Below are positions 9,864-22,100 of a stretch of 64,000 nucleotides of DNA, one piece after another (the stretch's first letter is position 1; every line of letters starts with the position of its first letter). The translations under genes and the position numbers were made by a program. Origin of the DNA: Oopsacas minuta (taxonomy: Eukaryota; Porifera; Hexactinellida; Lyssacinosida; Leucopsacidae); assembly GCA_024704765.1 (NCBI GenBank), contig JAKMXF010000111.1, forward strand, positions 946,619-1,010,618. The letters run 5' to 3'. Below the pieces are notes generated by a model. The model was not told where the DNA came from, searched no databases, and saw nothing but the letters and a program-made list of their open reading frames with translations.

Positions 9864-12800
9864 ATGATAATAAAAGAGTACAGAATACTCATGCCCTTGA
9901 GGGTTGAAGAATTCCGTATTGGATTGTTATATATGCTCCTAAAGAAAAGTCGTAACGAGTCACAAGGAGATGGTAACGGAATAGAAATCCTCAAGAATGA
10001 ACCCTACAGTGGAGAGGAGGGTACAGGACAGTATACACAAAAAATCCTACATGTAGGTAGTCATATGCCAAAGTGGTTCAGGGATTTAGCTCCCGAAGAT
10101 GCATTCAAATTACAAGAAGAATCATGGAATCTGTATCCGTATGTAAACACAATTTCTACGTCTCCATTCTCAGACAAATATAGGATAGAACTGAAGAGCA
10201 GGTTCATTCAAGACAGAGGAAATACTGAGAACGTTTTTAACTTATCTCCTACTGAACTGAAGTCACGACAAGTAGTGTATATAGATATTACAAATACAGC
10301 TGGAGAAGATATTAAACCGGATGAAGATCCAAGTGTGTTCAGATCTCAGAAGACAGGGAGAGGACCACTCACACAAAATTGGATGAATAAACTTGATGTT
10401 CCTGTTATGTGTTGCTACAAACTGGCAAAGGTAAGCTTATGCCCCCACCAAGCTAAGATAGTTTATGGATACGTATATGTGTAGGTAGAATTCAGGTACT
10501 GGGGGCTTCAAAGCAGGGTGGAGCGACTTATCCACGAAATGGCAATACAGAAAACATTCGCATTAGTACACAGACAGATCTGGTGCTGGCAGGACGAGTG
10601 GATAGACCTCAATCTCTCTGACATCAGACGGCTGGAAGAAGAGACAGCTAACTTCCTAAAGAAGCTAATGAGCGGAGAATTAGACACAATTCCTGTCATA
10701 AACATACAATCAACTAATGGAGTAATTGGAGAAAGTGGAGATGCAAGCCCTGCTATACTTGCGTCATCTGAGACAGTAAGTAATATCTTATACATAGGGT
10801 TTTAACCTATAAAATTAATTACTTATCTAATTTAGAGATCTAAAGGCCATCCCTCAATACGTAGTATACCCCAGTCATATTTCCTGGAAAGTCTCCACGA
10901 GTCTGATGATGAGTTCTATGATGCAGTAGATCTCAGGGAACCATTTGATGACGTAGAACCAGAGAGTTCTCGGTTACATCCCCACGGAGCAGGGGAATAC
11001 ACATTCCAATCTTCCTTTGATAATTCTGATGAAGATGCTAGTCAGCCACAAGAGGAATGGTAATTTCTCGAATTGATAATTGACACTGAAACAATACTCT
11101 AATTTGCTCTGTTTGTAGGGATAGGAGATCATCAGTATACTGGGAACCAAACGTTGATTATTCTGAGCTTGTATTCCACTCAGAGGAACCTTCAGCACCA
11201 CAGCGGGGGTACACCTGTCTATTGCTTGTGGTACACGGAGGCAGCTACCTAGACACGGGAGCAGATATTAACGTCAAACAGTACGACTTCCAAATATTCA
11301 GCTCTAAGCTGGATGAGCTCAGACAAAAACATTTTTATCAGACACAAAATAAAATGGTAACAAAATTGATACCCTGTCCTTTTATCTGTACCAGAGCTCT
11401 TGCTTGTCTCGGGGTACTAAAATCATGTCCTGAACTCTCCCAGAACTCTCTGGGGAGTGGACTTAGCTTCCGATCAGCTCTAAACACAACTACAGTAGAA
11501 GATAAACTGACTAACTTTGCTCTAGGAGCAATACCTCTATTAGTCCGTAATGATAAGAGGTATGTATATGTTATTTATATTTTGATACAATATTTCTATA
11601 ATTTATAAGAGTAGGTATGTTGAGCACTTGGCTAATGTTATCAACACACTGAATAGCACTTACGAAGAATTCATTTCTACAACAGAGGATTTTAGTGGAC
11701 AGATATCCATAGTATCAGACTGTATGGGTTCTCTAATGACTTATGACATTCTCACTCGATTCTCCAATGACTCACCTCTCCTAAAGTTCAATCCTCATCA
11801 GCTGTTTATGCTAGGTTCTCCTGTTGGTATGATTCTTACACAAGATAAGCTAATGGGCACAGGAGAGGTTCAAATAGCTGGACCAAATTGTGAACACGTA
11901 TACAACATATACTATGAAAGAGATCCTCTCTCCTTCAGGATAGAGCCACTCCTAGACTTACGGACCAGATTTCTAGCTCCAGTTAGGATTCACAGATATA
12001 GCAAGTGAGTTAAATACAAAATTAAAATACTTACAATTTTTATTAGATATTTCCAGGCACTTTTGAAAAATACCCTGCATTTCAAAGTTAAGAAATTTAT
12101 TTAATTATTTTCATAGGCTACCGTTGGGTGACGGGTCCAGTCTGATACTACAGGATTACCTGAGAGAAGAGACAGGAGAAAGACTAGATGAAAGGGCGTT
12201 ATCTATCATGGACACTATCAATACAGGAGTGGAGGGAGGTAACCCATTAGACAGGGTTAACAGAGTACTCAGTGTGAGTAGTTGTGCTCAAGTAATGGCT
12301 AGATGGTGGGGGACAGGGAGAATAGATTTCTCAGTACAGTCTCCTAATGCTGTTGGTATGTTATATCTTACTTAAGTGTAATTATTTATACTTGATGAGT
12401 GTATTTTAGGAATAGAGTTGTTTCAGAACTTTACAGCTGCTCGTATCCTCTACTCACGCTATTGGGAAGCTAATGAAATACTATCATTCATACTCAGATC
12501 GTGTCTCTCCTACACAGAGAATGTACACCCCCCTCTAGCTAGTACTCATAATCCTAACTCTATGTTCGTGTCTACTTCAGGTGATAAACCAGAGTTCACT
12601 AGGTTCAGGTCTAACAGTTCAGATAGTACAGGCTCTAAGGTTGTACAAAGAAAGAGAAATCATCTTAAGTCATTCACTATGGCTAAGAACTTCCGAGGAA
12701 TTGACCTGATTATTAGAGAAGGTCAGACACAGGTTATACAAGGAAAATTTTTATTTGGTAAGCTAGATATAGCTTCTCTTTCAAGAGAACAAGTAGAGTT

Positions 12801-13921
12801 ATTCTATCAGGATCCCATCGAGGGATGGAGCCTACTGGATATCGTCAATACGGATACACATGGGGTGTTATTATACACAGTTCCTCAAGAGAAACAATTC
12901 CCTGTTGGTGTGCATGTGATACATATGTTAGTTTGTGGAACAGTTAGTACAGAGGTACAACTAGCAGTACTACCTGCTACACAGACAGTGGATGCAGTTA
13001 TGTTCAGCGTAGACGGATCTTTCTACAGAGACTTCTCGGTTAAAGGGAATAAGTCGAAAGTCAGACCCGGGAGTGTAGAGATTGTAGAGTGAGTTCATAG
13101 TGTGAAGTTAGATAATCATACGAACGATTTGAATGCTTTAAGTATACTCTTAATTTAAGTTTAACAAGTTTAATCATAGTTTTATTTGTAAAATACTTCT
13201 AACCTATTATTTATCCTATATTTAGAGCTGTGTGTTAATTGTCCAGAAATTAAGTTGGATACTAAGAAATAGATCAGGAATCACGTATCACACATATGAT
13301 ACTATAAGATGTATTACGTATTAAAACTCAGCTTTTACTGATAGAATAATATTCGTGATAGTTAACTTTTGGCTAAACAAGGGAAACAATTCTCATGAAT
13401 TTTTCATATATCATATGAGTTATGGCATTTTGCTGCTGAAACATTAACTCTTAATTGTATTAAATACGGATATTTGATACTTTTATTACTTAATAATATT
13501 ACATAAATAATGTAGGTTTTGGAAGAATCATGGCTATCTAATCTTCTACGTCACAGCTCGTCCAGACATGCAAAAGAACGATATAATGCACTGGTTTGAT
13601 AAGAAAAACTTTCCCTCTGCTCTGACATACTTCAACGAAGGAGTCACAACAGATCCACAGGCACACAAGTCAACATATATTAGACATCTCATACAGGACT
13701 TAGGTGTACGCATTTGTGCTGCTTATGGATCGAATAAAGAAGTACAGACATACGGAGAGGCAGGTATACCTCAGAATTGTATATATTCACTGAGCAAGAA
13801 GGCAAAGTTAACCGGGAGCAGTCAATGTATTGGAGAATGCTTTACAAACCACATACAAGAGTTAAATATAACACCACCCCCTCTGGCTAAAACATCTGTT
13901 CTTCTTGCGACTCATAAGTAA
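9864..13921 (+). CDS. PITPNM: Membrane-associated phosphatidylinositol transfer protein (RdgB/Nir2 type)
   Basis: Eight exons keep frame: 9864-10430, 10485-10775, 10836-11059, 11119-11559, 11615-12004, 12117-12355, 12410-13088 and 13516-13921, giving 1078 residues. These proteins move phosphatidylinositol and phosphatidic acid at ER-plasma membrane contacts. Domains in order: PITP domain (about 1-265; MIIKEYRILMP start, GQYTQKILHVGSHMPKWF, CYKLAKVEFRYWG, QIWCWQDEW); a FFAT motif EFYDAVD (about 312-318) that should bind VAP in the ER; DDHD region (about 390-720; LLLVVHGGSY, SDCMGSLMTYD, RDPLSFRIEPLLD, ARWWGTGRIDF); and a C-terminal LNS2 domain (about 870-1060; VMFSVDGSFYRD, YVTARPDMQK, AAYGSNKEVQTY). 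The start fits the family's MLIKEY start. Human proteins are about 1240 residues; the difference lies mainly in linkers. Confidence 0.92.
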
Positions 13922-14204
13922 ATTATTATGTTCATATATTGTTTGCTTTGTACATATTCCTGTAAACAATAATTAACCCGTTTTAACTATTATTAATTAA
14001 AACCAAAAGTAATTACCTCTATACAAGTAATAACATACGTATATTGAGGAATTATAGAAAGTAAGGAAGAAATCCATTTACAATAAATTAAATTGACTAC
14101 GAATCTGCTGACAGTAGTATCTGACTGAATCAGCAGAGGATGATAGTTATATTAAATAATACACTATAAATACAGTACATACATATTTATAATACAAATA
14201 TATT

Positions 14205-15431
14205 ATGGATACTGAGCAGGCATTTCAAGAGATAGAACAACAGATTGAGAGTGAGTTTGCTAAGCTCATTCAAGTGATCCTGAAAAGAAAAGATAATCTT
14301 ATTGATGAACTGTACAGGTATAAGAAAGCTCTCATGAAGAAGAGGAGCAAGATAGAAGATCAGAGAGCTCAACTGCATTCAAGTCAGCCAAGAGGTGATA
14401 CAGAGCTAGACAACGAGATAGGAGAGATTGTGAATAATTTCAGTCATGAATTGGAGAAGAAACTAACCCTGCTCTCTGAGAAAGAAGCACAACTAGATTG
14501 TTGTGTTCAATTCAATCTAGAAGTTAAATTGTTAGAGCATCAGCTCAGCAATATCGGAGCGATAGCATTTGCTGCTGTGAACACAGAACCTGAAGTGATA
14601 ACACCATTAAACAGTAACCCCCTATACATGACAGAGGACAAGAAAGAAAAGAAGTTATATCTCATAACTGCTCACAACGAAGGGATAATTCTAGACAAGA
14701 ATATGGAAGTACTGAGTGTTACCTTGCTACCCAAACCTCCTCAGGACATAAAGACAAGAAATTGGGGAGGAATAGCCTCGAATAAACATTCCATATATGT
14801 GAGCTTGCTTAATGAAAATCAAATCGCGGTTTACGACAAGAAATGGAAGTTTTGTCACTATTTTGGGGAGTTTGGAGCGGGTCAAAATCACCTATCAAGT
14901 CCACAAGGTATGTGCTTCTCTGACGGAAAGCTATACGTCTGTGAGGTCCAGAATTCGCGAGTACAGATATTCAAACATGAGAAACATGCAGGTTATCTAG
15001 GCCAGGCTTATTCTAAGCTAGGGAGAGTGTTCCATCCAACGGACATATGTGCTAACCAGAATAATGAAGTGTTCGTTCTGCATAAAGGCAATCCGTGTAT
15101 TAATATGTACGATCATAAGGGCGATTTGATTAGGGAGTTTGGTTCATTTCTGAGTGGAATGGATGCTGAATACCTTGGAGGTCTTAGCGTAACTAACGAG
15201 GATCAGATGGTGATTACCAGCTGGAGTAAGAACCGTGTTTATATCTACAATCAGGAAGGAAACGTATGTGTTATTTTAGGGGGCAACACTAAGAAGGAAT
15301 CTAGTGAACCTGGGATGTTTAATCCTCCTATAGGGGCGTGTCTAACTCCTCAAGGACAAGTAGCTATTTGTGACCACAACAATTCTAGGATACAATCATT
15401 CGATCCTGAGAAAGTACTTTCTATTTTCTAA
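14205..15431 (+). CDS. Coiled-coil and NHL-repeat protein (TRIM-like, no RING)
   Basis: A single-exon 408-residue protein. Residues 1-125 are charged helix and should form a coiled coil like that of TRIM proteins. From about 145 to the end there are NHL-type beta-propeller repeats, seen in phrases such as HLSSPQGMCFSDGKLYVCE, NSRVQIF, HPTDICANQNNEVFV, DHKGDLIREFGSF and QGQVAICDHNNSRIQSFD. No RING finger and no B-box cysteines precede the coiled coil, so no ubiquitin-ligase activity is visible. Sponges, cnidarians and molluscs have many such TRIM-NHL relatives. It could bind protein or RNA through the propeller. Whether it is a complete gene or the 3' part of a TRIM gene is unclear, but 280 bp upstream shows no RING exon. 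Confidence 0.72.
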   Translation: MDTEQAFQEIEQQIESEFAKLIQVILKRKDNLIDELYRYKKALMKKRSKIEDQRAQLHSSQPRGDTELDNEIGEIVNNFSHELEKKLTLLSEKEAQLDCCVQFNLEVKLLEHQLSNIGAIAFAAVNTEPEVITPLNSNPLYMTEDKKEKKLYLITAHNEGIILDKNMEVLSVTLLPKPPQDIKTRNWGGIASNKHSIYVSLLNENQIAVYDKKWKFCHYFGEFGAGQNHLSSPQGMCFSDGKLYVCEVQNSRVQIFKHEKHAGYLGQAYSKLGRVFHPTDICANQNNEVFVLHKGNPCINMYDHKGDLIREFGSFLSGMDAEYLGGLSVTNEDQMVITSWSKNRVYIYNQEGNVCVILGGNTKKESSEPGMFNPPIGACLTPQGQVAICDHNNSRIQSFDPEKVLSIF

Positions 15432-15502
15432 GATCATATTGTTGATACCTTACATGTACATAAAGATTTGTTGTTGTTGTGTTGTTTAGCATATATTTAC
15501 CT

Positions 15503-15508
15503 AATAAA
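15503..15508 (+). promoter_or_regulatory. Polyadenylation signal AATAAA
   Basis: AATAAA lies about 72 nt after the stop of the NHL-repeat gene and just ahead of THOC3, which starts about 55 nt later. The two genes are therefore nearly touching. Confidence 0.5.
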
Positions 15509-15563
15509 GTAATAAGAAATTAAATGACTGTTTCCAATAATTATATATTTATGAGGTAGAATA

Positions 15564-16605
15564 ATGGCTTGTGCTACAACATTCGAGAGGTATGCAGAAA
15601 AGTTTGAAGACTTAAAAAAGCAAATAGAGAGGAATAGAAACACACGGGAGACCTCAACACATAACAGTAAAGTACATTCTGTAGCCTGGAATTGTGACGG
15701 AAGACGTATAGCATCAGGTTCAGTGGATAAAACAGTCAGTGTACTCACATTAGATAACGATAAACTCAGAAACGAATCTAACTTCAAAGGACATATGGAT
15801 AGTGTAGATCAGGTCTGCTGGCATCCCTCCCATCCAGACCAACTAGTATCCGCTAGTGTAGACAAGACTGTCCGTATCTGGGACGTACGTTCAAATAAAT
15901 GTAGTCATGTTATCAACACGAAAGGGGACAACCTGAATCTGTGTTGGAGTCCAGATGGGTCTACTATAGGTGTAGGGAATAAGGATGACTTAATTACTTT
16001 CATCGATACAAACTCTTATAAGATAAAGGTGGAAGAACAGTTCAAGGTATTATACATTACTCATTTAACAATAAGTAGTGCTATGTTCTATTATGTGTAA
16101 TTAGGTGGAAGTGAATGAGATCTCATGGAATAACACATCAGATATGTTCTTCCTTACAACAGGACATGGTTGGATTAATGTACTCAGCTATCCAGAGCTA
16201 AAACAGCTACACACTATCAATGCACATCCTGCTAACTGTATATGCATTAAGTTCGACCCTACAGGGAAATACTTCGCTACAGGGAGTGCTGATGCTCTCG
16301 TGAGTCTCTGGGACATATCAGAGCTGGCATGTGTACGTACATTCTCACGATTAGACTGGCCAGTACGTAGCATCAGTTTTAGCTATGATGGACAACTGTT
16401 AGCCTCAGCTTCTGAGGATAGCTTTATCGATATAGGATTCGTAGAAACAGGGTCTAAAGTCTACTCAGTGCAATGCAGTGATCCTACATTCATAGTAGCA
16501 TGGCATCCTAGCAAGTACCTACTGGCTTATGCGTGTGATGAGAAGGATAAGCACAACAGGGATACAGGGAATATTTGGTTATTTGGAGCAAACAATTTGC
16601 TATAG
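15564..16605 (+). CDS. THOC3: THO complex subunit 3 (WD40)
   Basis: Two exons, 15564-16046 and 16105-16605, join in frame into 327 residues; the intron is 58 bp. The protein is almost entirely WD40 repeats: KVHSVAWNCDGRRIASGSVD, the GHMDSVDQVCWHP block, SASVDKTVRIWDVRS, NLCWSPDGSTIGVG, the HPANCICIKFDPTGKYFATG block and RSISFSYDGQLLASASED. The late IDIGFVETGSKVY segment and the HPSKYLLAYACDEKD end are typical of THOC3/Tex1. THOC3 belongs to the THO/TREX complex, which couples transcription to mRNA export in the nucleus. Human THOC3 is 351 residues, with most of the difference at the N terminus. It follows closely on the NHL gene and converges on NOG1. Confidence 0.88.
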
Positions 16606-16783
16606 TATTAGCCTATTTCTAATGTAATTTTATTATACAAAATTGCAAATTCGTGGAGAGAACAAGACCCTTATACGTATACAAGCTAATCATTATTAAT
16701 TAATTTCCTAATCATGAAAGCATGCATATCTTCAATTACTAACGAATTTATACTAATTTATTGAATACATTGTTTGTATTGTA

Positions 16784-18649
16784 TTAGCGTCTCCATGATT
16801 TTCCCATTTTACTCTTCCCCGCGAGGAGATGCTTGGGTCTTTTCACAACAATCCTTCTGTCAGCTTCTCCAGCAGTATGTACACGTCTTGTCATGTTCCT
16901 AATGTTTCTCTTAGCGCGTTTATTCGCGGCTTTCTTCACCACCGGATTCATAACACCTTCTTCATTACGCGGCATGGATCTAGATCTAGATCTAGCAGCA
17001 CCTGTAGACAGAGATCTCCCGGTATCCATAGCATCCTCACCTCTAATCCCAGGGGTAGTGCTTCTACGTGCACTCTTTGATCTAGCTTTCCTCATTACTG
17101 CATCTGGTAGCTTACTCTTATTGCTACTACTCTTTCTAACTCGTCTCTCTTGAATAAGAATATTCCTTTTATCGCGAATCTTCTCAGCTAATATATGGTT
17201 CTCTCTACTGGTATCATCTTCCATATCAGAGTCTGAATTATAAAAACCAGATTGTTCTCTCATTCCCTCTTCTCTTTCTAAATTCTCCAGCTGTTGTAAT
17301 ATATCTGGATCCACAAAATCATACACATTATGTCCATTCCAAACTTCAGGTATAAAATCGTATTTCTCTTCATCATTATCTAATTTCCAGTGTTGTCTCA
17401 GATCACAGGCATACTCCTCTCTCTCCTCCTGTTCTATCTCCCTCAAGAGTTTCTTCTTGGGGCGTATCTCTACTTCTCCATCTTTCTGACGGGCTCTACG
17501 GTCTAATACACTCTGTGGTATGCAAGGAGGTCTCTCCTTATCGTTTCTCATCTGTGGCATAGCTACATAAAGTCTGTTTAGGATATCTCCTGCTCGCTTT
17601 CCCTGCATTTTGTAGTCAACTCGTTCCGCTAGTAAGAGGTCACATATCTCCCTTCTAACCTCCATTACTCCTTCCTCCGTGAGGGTACTCATCGCAATAA
17701 GAGTTAGTCCCTCCTCTCTCAGAGTATTCAGTACCTCCTGTTTCTCCTGGGAGAGATCTTCAGGACGTAGCACATCCATCTTATTGAGACAAATTATCAA
17801 AGGTTTCCCTTTGAACACCGGCTGAATATTCCTGAATAACTTCAACTGTTCCTCTAGAGTATGTCCACACTGTTCTGATAAATCCATAATGTATAGAATA
17901 CCAGCTCTGAGATGTATTAATGCAGTGATTGCCTGCATTTCAATGGTAGACCGATGGTCAAGTGTCTGATCTAACAAACCCGGAGTGTCAATAACCTGCC
18001 AGCGGAGATACTCATAATCCATATGACCTACGAACAGGGATTTAGTTGTGAAGGCGTAAGGCTGAACGTCTACATCTGCTCGCGTTACTTTGTTAATAAA
18101 GGAGCTCTTACCGACATTAGGGAATCCGGATATGATAATAGTTCGTGTGTTTGGATCGATGGAGGGTAGTCGAGAGAGATGCTGTCTTACTTGTTCCAAA
18201 TACTCCAAACTCTTTGTCTGTCTCTTCATTAGAGTACTCATACGACCTAATGCAGCAATCTTAAGCTGTTTACATCTGTACAGTGAGTCTGCATACTTTA
18301 ATAATCTCGTGTAGTCACGTGCTAGATTGTCCACCAAGTGTTTGGCCTTGTTTAGCTGTCCTAGTGCAATCTTATAATGGTCTCTATCATACAGTACATT
18401 CATGAGATCAGAGTAGAATGGATGTACAGCATCAAGCTTAGGGAAAGCATCAACAATCTGTTGTAATTTGTCGTGATAATTCTGTTGAGTGAATTTGACC
18501 TTACGCATATAGAAGTGTCTAATACGAGATATCTTGAAGTGTCTGTGTACTACTGTTGGTGTTTTACGATGTGTCTTAGAGAGGACTATGTCAATAAAGT
18601 CCTTAGCGTTAGGAACTATTGGTAGTTGTTTGAAGTTGTACTGTGTCAT
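16784..18649 (-). CDS. GTPBP4: Nucleolar GTP-binding protein 1
   Basis: A single-exon 621-residue protein, close to the 634 of human GTPBP4/NOG1. The N-terminal helical NOGCT-like bundle (YNFKQLPIVPNAKDFIDIVL) is followed by an OBG-type GTPase domain around 165-335: P-loop GFPNVGKSSFINKV, switch DTPGLLDQ, and LNKMD for guanine recognition. The C-terminal half is lysine/arginine-rich, with NSDSDMEDD and SRSRSMPR stretches suited to nucleolar targeting. NOG1 acts in 60S ribosome assembly, where it is placed near the peptide exit tunnel. No missing motif. The gene opens a long run of minus-strand genes. Confidence 0.95.
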   Translation of the reverse strand: MTQYNFKQLPIVPNAKDFIDIVLSKTHRKTPTVVHRHFKISRIRHFYMRKVKFTQQNYHDKLQQIVDAFPKLDAVHPFYSDLMNVLYDRDHYKIALGQLNKAKHLVDNLARDYTRLLKYADSLYRCKQLKIAALGRMSTLMKRQTKSLEYLEQVRQHLSRLPSIDPNTRTIIISGFPNVGKSSFINKVTRADVDVQPYAFTTKSLFVGHMDYEYLRWQVIDTPGLLDQTLDHRSTIEMQAITALIHLRAGILYIMDLSEQCGHTLEEQLKLFRNIQPVFKGKPLIICLNKMDVLRPEDLSQEKQEVLNTLREEGLTLIAMSTLTEEGVMEVRREICDLLLAERVDYKMQGKRAGDILNRLYVAMPQMRNDKERPPCIPQSVLDRRARQKDGEVEIRPKKKLLREIEQEEREEYACDLRQHWKLDNDEEKYDFIPEVWNGHNVYDFVDPDILQQLENLEREEGMREQSGFYNSDSDMEDDTSRENHILAEKIRDKRNILIQERRVRKSSSNKSKLPDAVMRKARSKSARRSTTPGIRGEDAMDTGRSLSTGAARSRSRSMPRNEEGVMNPVVKKAANKRAKRNIRNMTRRVHTAGEADRRIVVKRPKHLLAGKSKMGKSWRR

Positions 18650-19191
18650 TGTTTGAGGATGTCTTGAGAGAAATATATTACTGTCTGTACAAAATAATCA
18701 AACACTAATATACAGTGGAGCCTGTTATAAGAACATGCCGGATATAAGCACCATCCTGTGGGAAAACTATTCTCATAATCCCTGTATATTTTTGCCGGTT
18801 CTAAGAACACGTATTGCTACTCTCAAGAGTGTTCTTACTATAACCGACATCCACTGTATTCAGATTTGCATGATAGTTAAATATCCTCTATTTCAAACAT
18901 TCAAGAAATCAAAACCTGTTCAACATAACGAATGTTCGATAACAGCCATATAAGATACCGGATATTAACTGTACTCTATTCTGTCATGAATTATTTATAC
19001 TGTCAGGGTGTTTTACAGACGCATAATAACAGGTTCCATTAGTATTTAAGTACGATAAAATCAGGCAGAACTTTACGTAGACTATTTGAATTCTCTATGC
19101 AAGTATAACACAACATAAGTGGTCTAATACTCTTTGAAAATAATCTAATGGTGCTAAATTTCTAGTATTTCTAATATTTCTAAGTTCAGTT
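18650..19191. other. Intergenic NOG1 / EPRS with a MITE
   Basis: About 540 bp with the TIR element at 18713-18856; the rest is AT-rich with no gene. It holds the NOG1 upstream region and the EPRS 3' flank. Confidence 0.5.
18713..18856. mobile_element. Short TIR element (MITE) with TA target duplication
   Basis: This 144-bp element runs from CAGTGGAGCCTGTTATAAG to CGACATCCACTG, which are inverted complements, and is flanked by TA on both sides (18711-18712 and 18857-18858). This is the signature of Tc1/mariner/pogo-type cut-and-paste insertion. It encodes nothing. Confidence 0.68.
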
Positions 19192-22100
19192 CTAATAACT
19201 CCTGCCGAATAGTGTGTAAGATTTCGCAGGTTTCCCACACTTAGGATGGATACAACTAAGTTGCGTAGCATCACCAGGTTGGTTGAATGGAATGCAAAGA
19301 CTCTTAGCACCCATAGCCGGTGTCCCTGGGTCTAATTCTTCTCGATAAGTATCAGCTTTAATATTATCTTCACACTTCATATCTTCACAGAAAGGAGCTA
19401 CTATCATATTCTTCTGATCAAGTAACGGTAAGAACTCTGTCCAGTCCTGAATAACCTTGAGGTGATCTCTCTGTTGTTTCAGAGCTGCGTTGAATAAATC
19501 TTCTTGAAAGTCTTTAAGGAATTTACTCACTGTTTCAACTGCCTTAGACAGGTGGCATGTAGTCTTTGGTTCAGATTTAGCAATGCGAGGTACCAACACG
19601 AATTGTTCCTTGTTGACTTCCTCCGGTCCAATGTCTACCCTAAGAGGTACACCCTTCATCTCCCACTGATTGTACTTCCACCCGGGACTATAGTGCTCTC
19701 TGAGATCTGCCTTACATCTGATACCAGCACTCTTTAATAAATCTATAAATTTCTGACAATATTCTAATAACATTTGGTTCTTCTCACTTGTTACTCCACA
19801 GGGTATCACGATAACTTGTATGTTCGCTACTTCCGGAGGCAGTACCAGTCCCTTATTGTCTCCATGTACCATGATAAGTACTCCAATACTCCGTGTAGTT
19901 ATACCCCATGAGTTCTGATGGACAAATGAACGCTTCTTTTGATCGTTAGGGTCTTGAAATCCGATATCAAACATTTTCGCAAAATTCTGTCCTAAGTGGT
20001 GAGAAGTAGCGCCCTGTATACCTCTACCACTAGACGCAATAAAGGCCTCAGTGGTTGTAGTATAGTCTCCTCCTGCAAACTTTTCTTTCTCTGTCTTCCT
20101 ACCTAGTATGACAGGAATAGCCATTAACTCTTCGTAGATCCTGCGATACAACTCAAGTATCTCTAGCACCTAGATAACATATAATTTAATGATTCAATGT
20201 TTTGATATGAAAGATAAAGTTATATACAACTTACTTCTTTCTCAGCCTCATCGCGAGTTGCAAAGGCACTGTGTCCCTCCTGCCAGAGGAACTCTCTAGT
20301 CCTCAAGAAGGGTTGCGGCTTTTTGAACTCCCATCGTACTACATTATTCCACTGATTCAGTCTCAAAGGTAAGTCTCTGTGTGATTGAATCCATCGAGAG
20401 TAAGCTGGATACATAGCTGTCTCAGAGGTAGGACGGATAGCTATCGGTATCTCTAGATCTGTATTCCCTGATTTTGTTACCCAGGCTACTTCCGGTGCGA
20501 AATCCGCTATGTGCGTCTTCTCAGTCTCAAGTGCGGCTTTTGACACAAACATAGGAAAGTACACATTCTCTACTCCAGACTTTTTAATCTCTCCGTCAAA
20601 GAATGCCTTTATTCTCTCCCAAATGCTGTAAGCCCATGGTCTTAGTATGTAGCATCCGCTGACGTCATAATATTCTATCATTTCTGCTTTCCTTATAACA
20701 TCAATGTACCAGTCACTGAAGCAATCTTCCTTAAGAACATCAATTCCTAGCTTTGTTATCTTCTTTAAGCCGGAACCTGATCCTAGATAAACAATAATAA
20801 TCATACAGTAAACAACAGTAGAGTCAACTGCCGTTATATCGAATATGGAAATATCAAAATACCAGCTTATATTGAAGTTTGAAATTGTACAAATATTGTT
20901 CCAAGCTATCATAGTGACATTAATTTCATTGGTTCTATCGAAGTAATTGAATTACGGGAGTTGACAGTATTCGTGTCTATTTGATTATTTATACCTTTCG
21001 CTTCAGCTTGTCCTTTTTTCGGAGGGTTTGATGCTTGAGAAGGTGTCTTAGCTTTCTTAGCAGTATCTTTACTTTGTTGAGCAGGTTGCTAATACAGAAT
21101 AATACATAAAATCGAGTATCTGCATATCTATAGAATCATATGTTGATACCTTTTTTGCCTTTTCTTTAACTTTCTCATCAGTTGATTCTCCCTCCTCTCC
21201 CGTGTGACCGCTAGGAATGGAGAACAGGATACACGGACTCATTTTAGAGGTGTGAATATCCAGCAGATGAGGTTGGTCACATATATAGAACCCTTTCCTC
21301 TGCAGCTGTATTATATCTCCTTGCTTCAGACTATTTAAGTTAGGATCTCCGATAGCTTCTTCTTCAATCCGAGTATTCTTGTTAATGAAATCTTTAAAAT
21401 CTTCCTCCTTCTCAACGAATGGTTTAGTGATTAGATAATCAAATCTAACCAGTATAGTTGGTACAGACGGTGCTGTATCTAACTCAGCTAGCCATGTTAA
21501 AGCAGGTTTTCCTTTATAGGTAGTGTCCTCTGGATGTAAATGCATTTCTACAGAGGTGATATCACGACCAATAACCTTGATATTTGTGACCTCAGCTACA
21601 CCCCAATTAACCAACACCACACGACAACCTCTTGTGAGCGATTTAGCATCAGCTATTTCTAATAGAATATCCTTACAGTACCAAATAGGCTTCATTCCTA
21701 CTGAGGGGTTTTTAGGGTGTTTAGCTACCTGCCCCTCTTTAACCTCTGCATTGATTACACGTACTTTAACCACACCCTGTTTGACAAGAGCAGTCATTCT
21801 GGGTACTACTGGGTCTAAAATCTTCCTGTTAAACGCCCATATCTTGTCCCAATCCATATGTACATTAGACTTAGAAGAACCCTGAGCTATAATGAATTGT
21901 CTTAATCCTTCTAGAGTTAATCCACGTCTCAACACGCCTCTTACAGTAGGCATTCTAGGATCATCCCACCCATCAACTAATCCCTGCTCTACGAACCAGG
22001 CTAACCTCCTCTTTGACAGTATAGTGTGTTGTAGAGCTAGTCTACTGTACTCGTACATGTGTGGGAAGTGTATAGTAGGATCAGTTGGAGCAGGAGTACG

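Noticed and set aside
16829-17153. Two overlapping plus-strand frames over the NOG1 C terminus
   Set aside because: Antisense to the Arg/Lys-rich NOG1 tail; no start context or homology.
21523-21885. 120-codon plus-strand frame inside EPRS
   Set aside because: It is antisense to the conserved GluRS core and has no similarity of its own.
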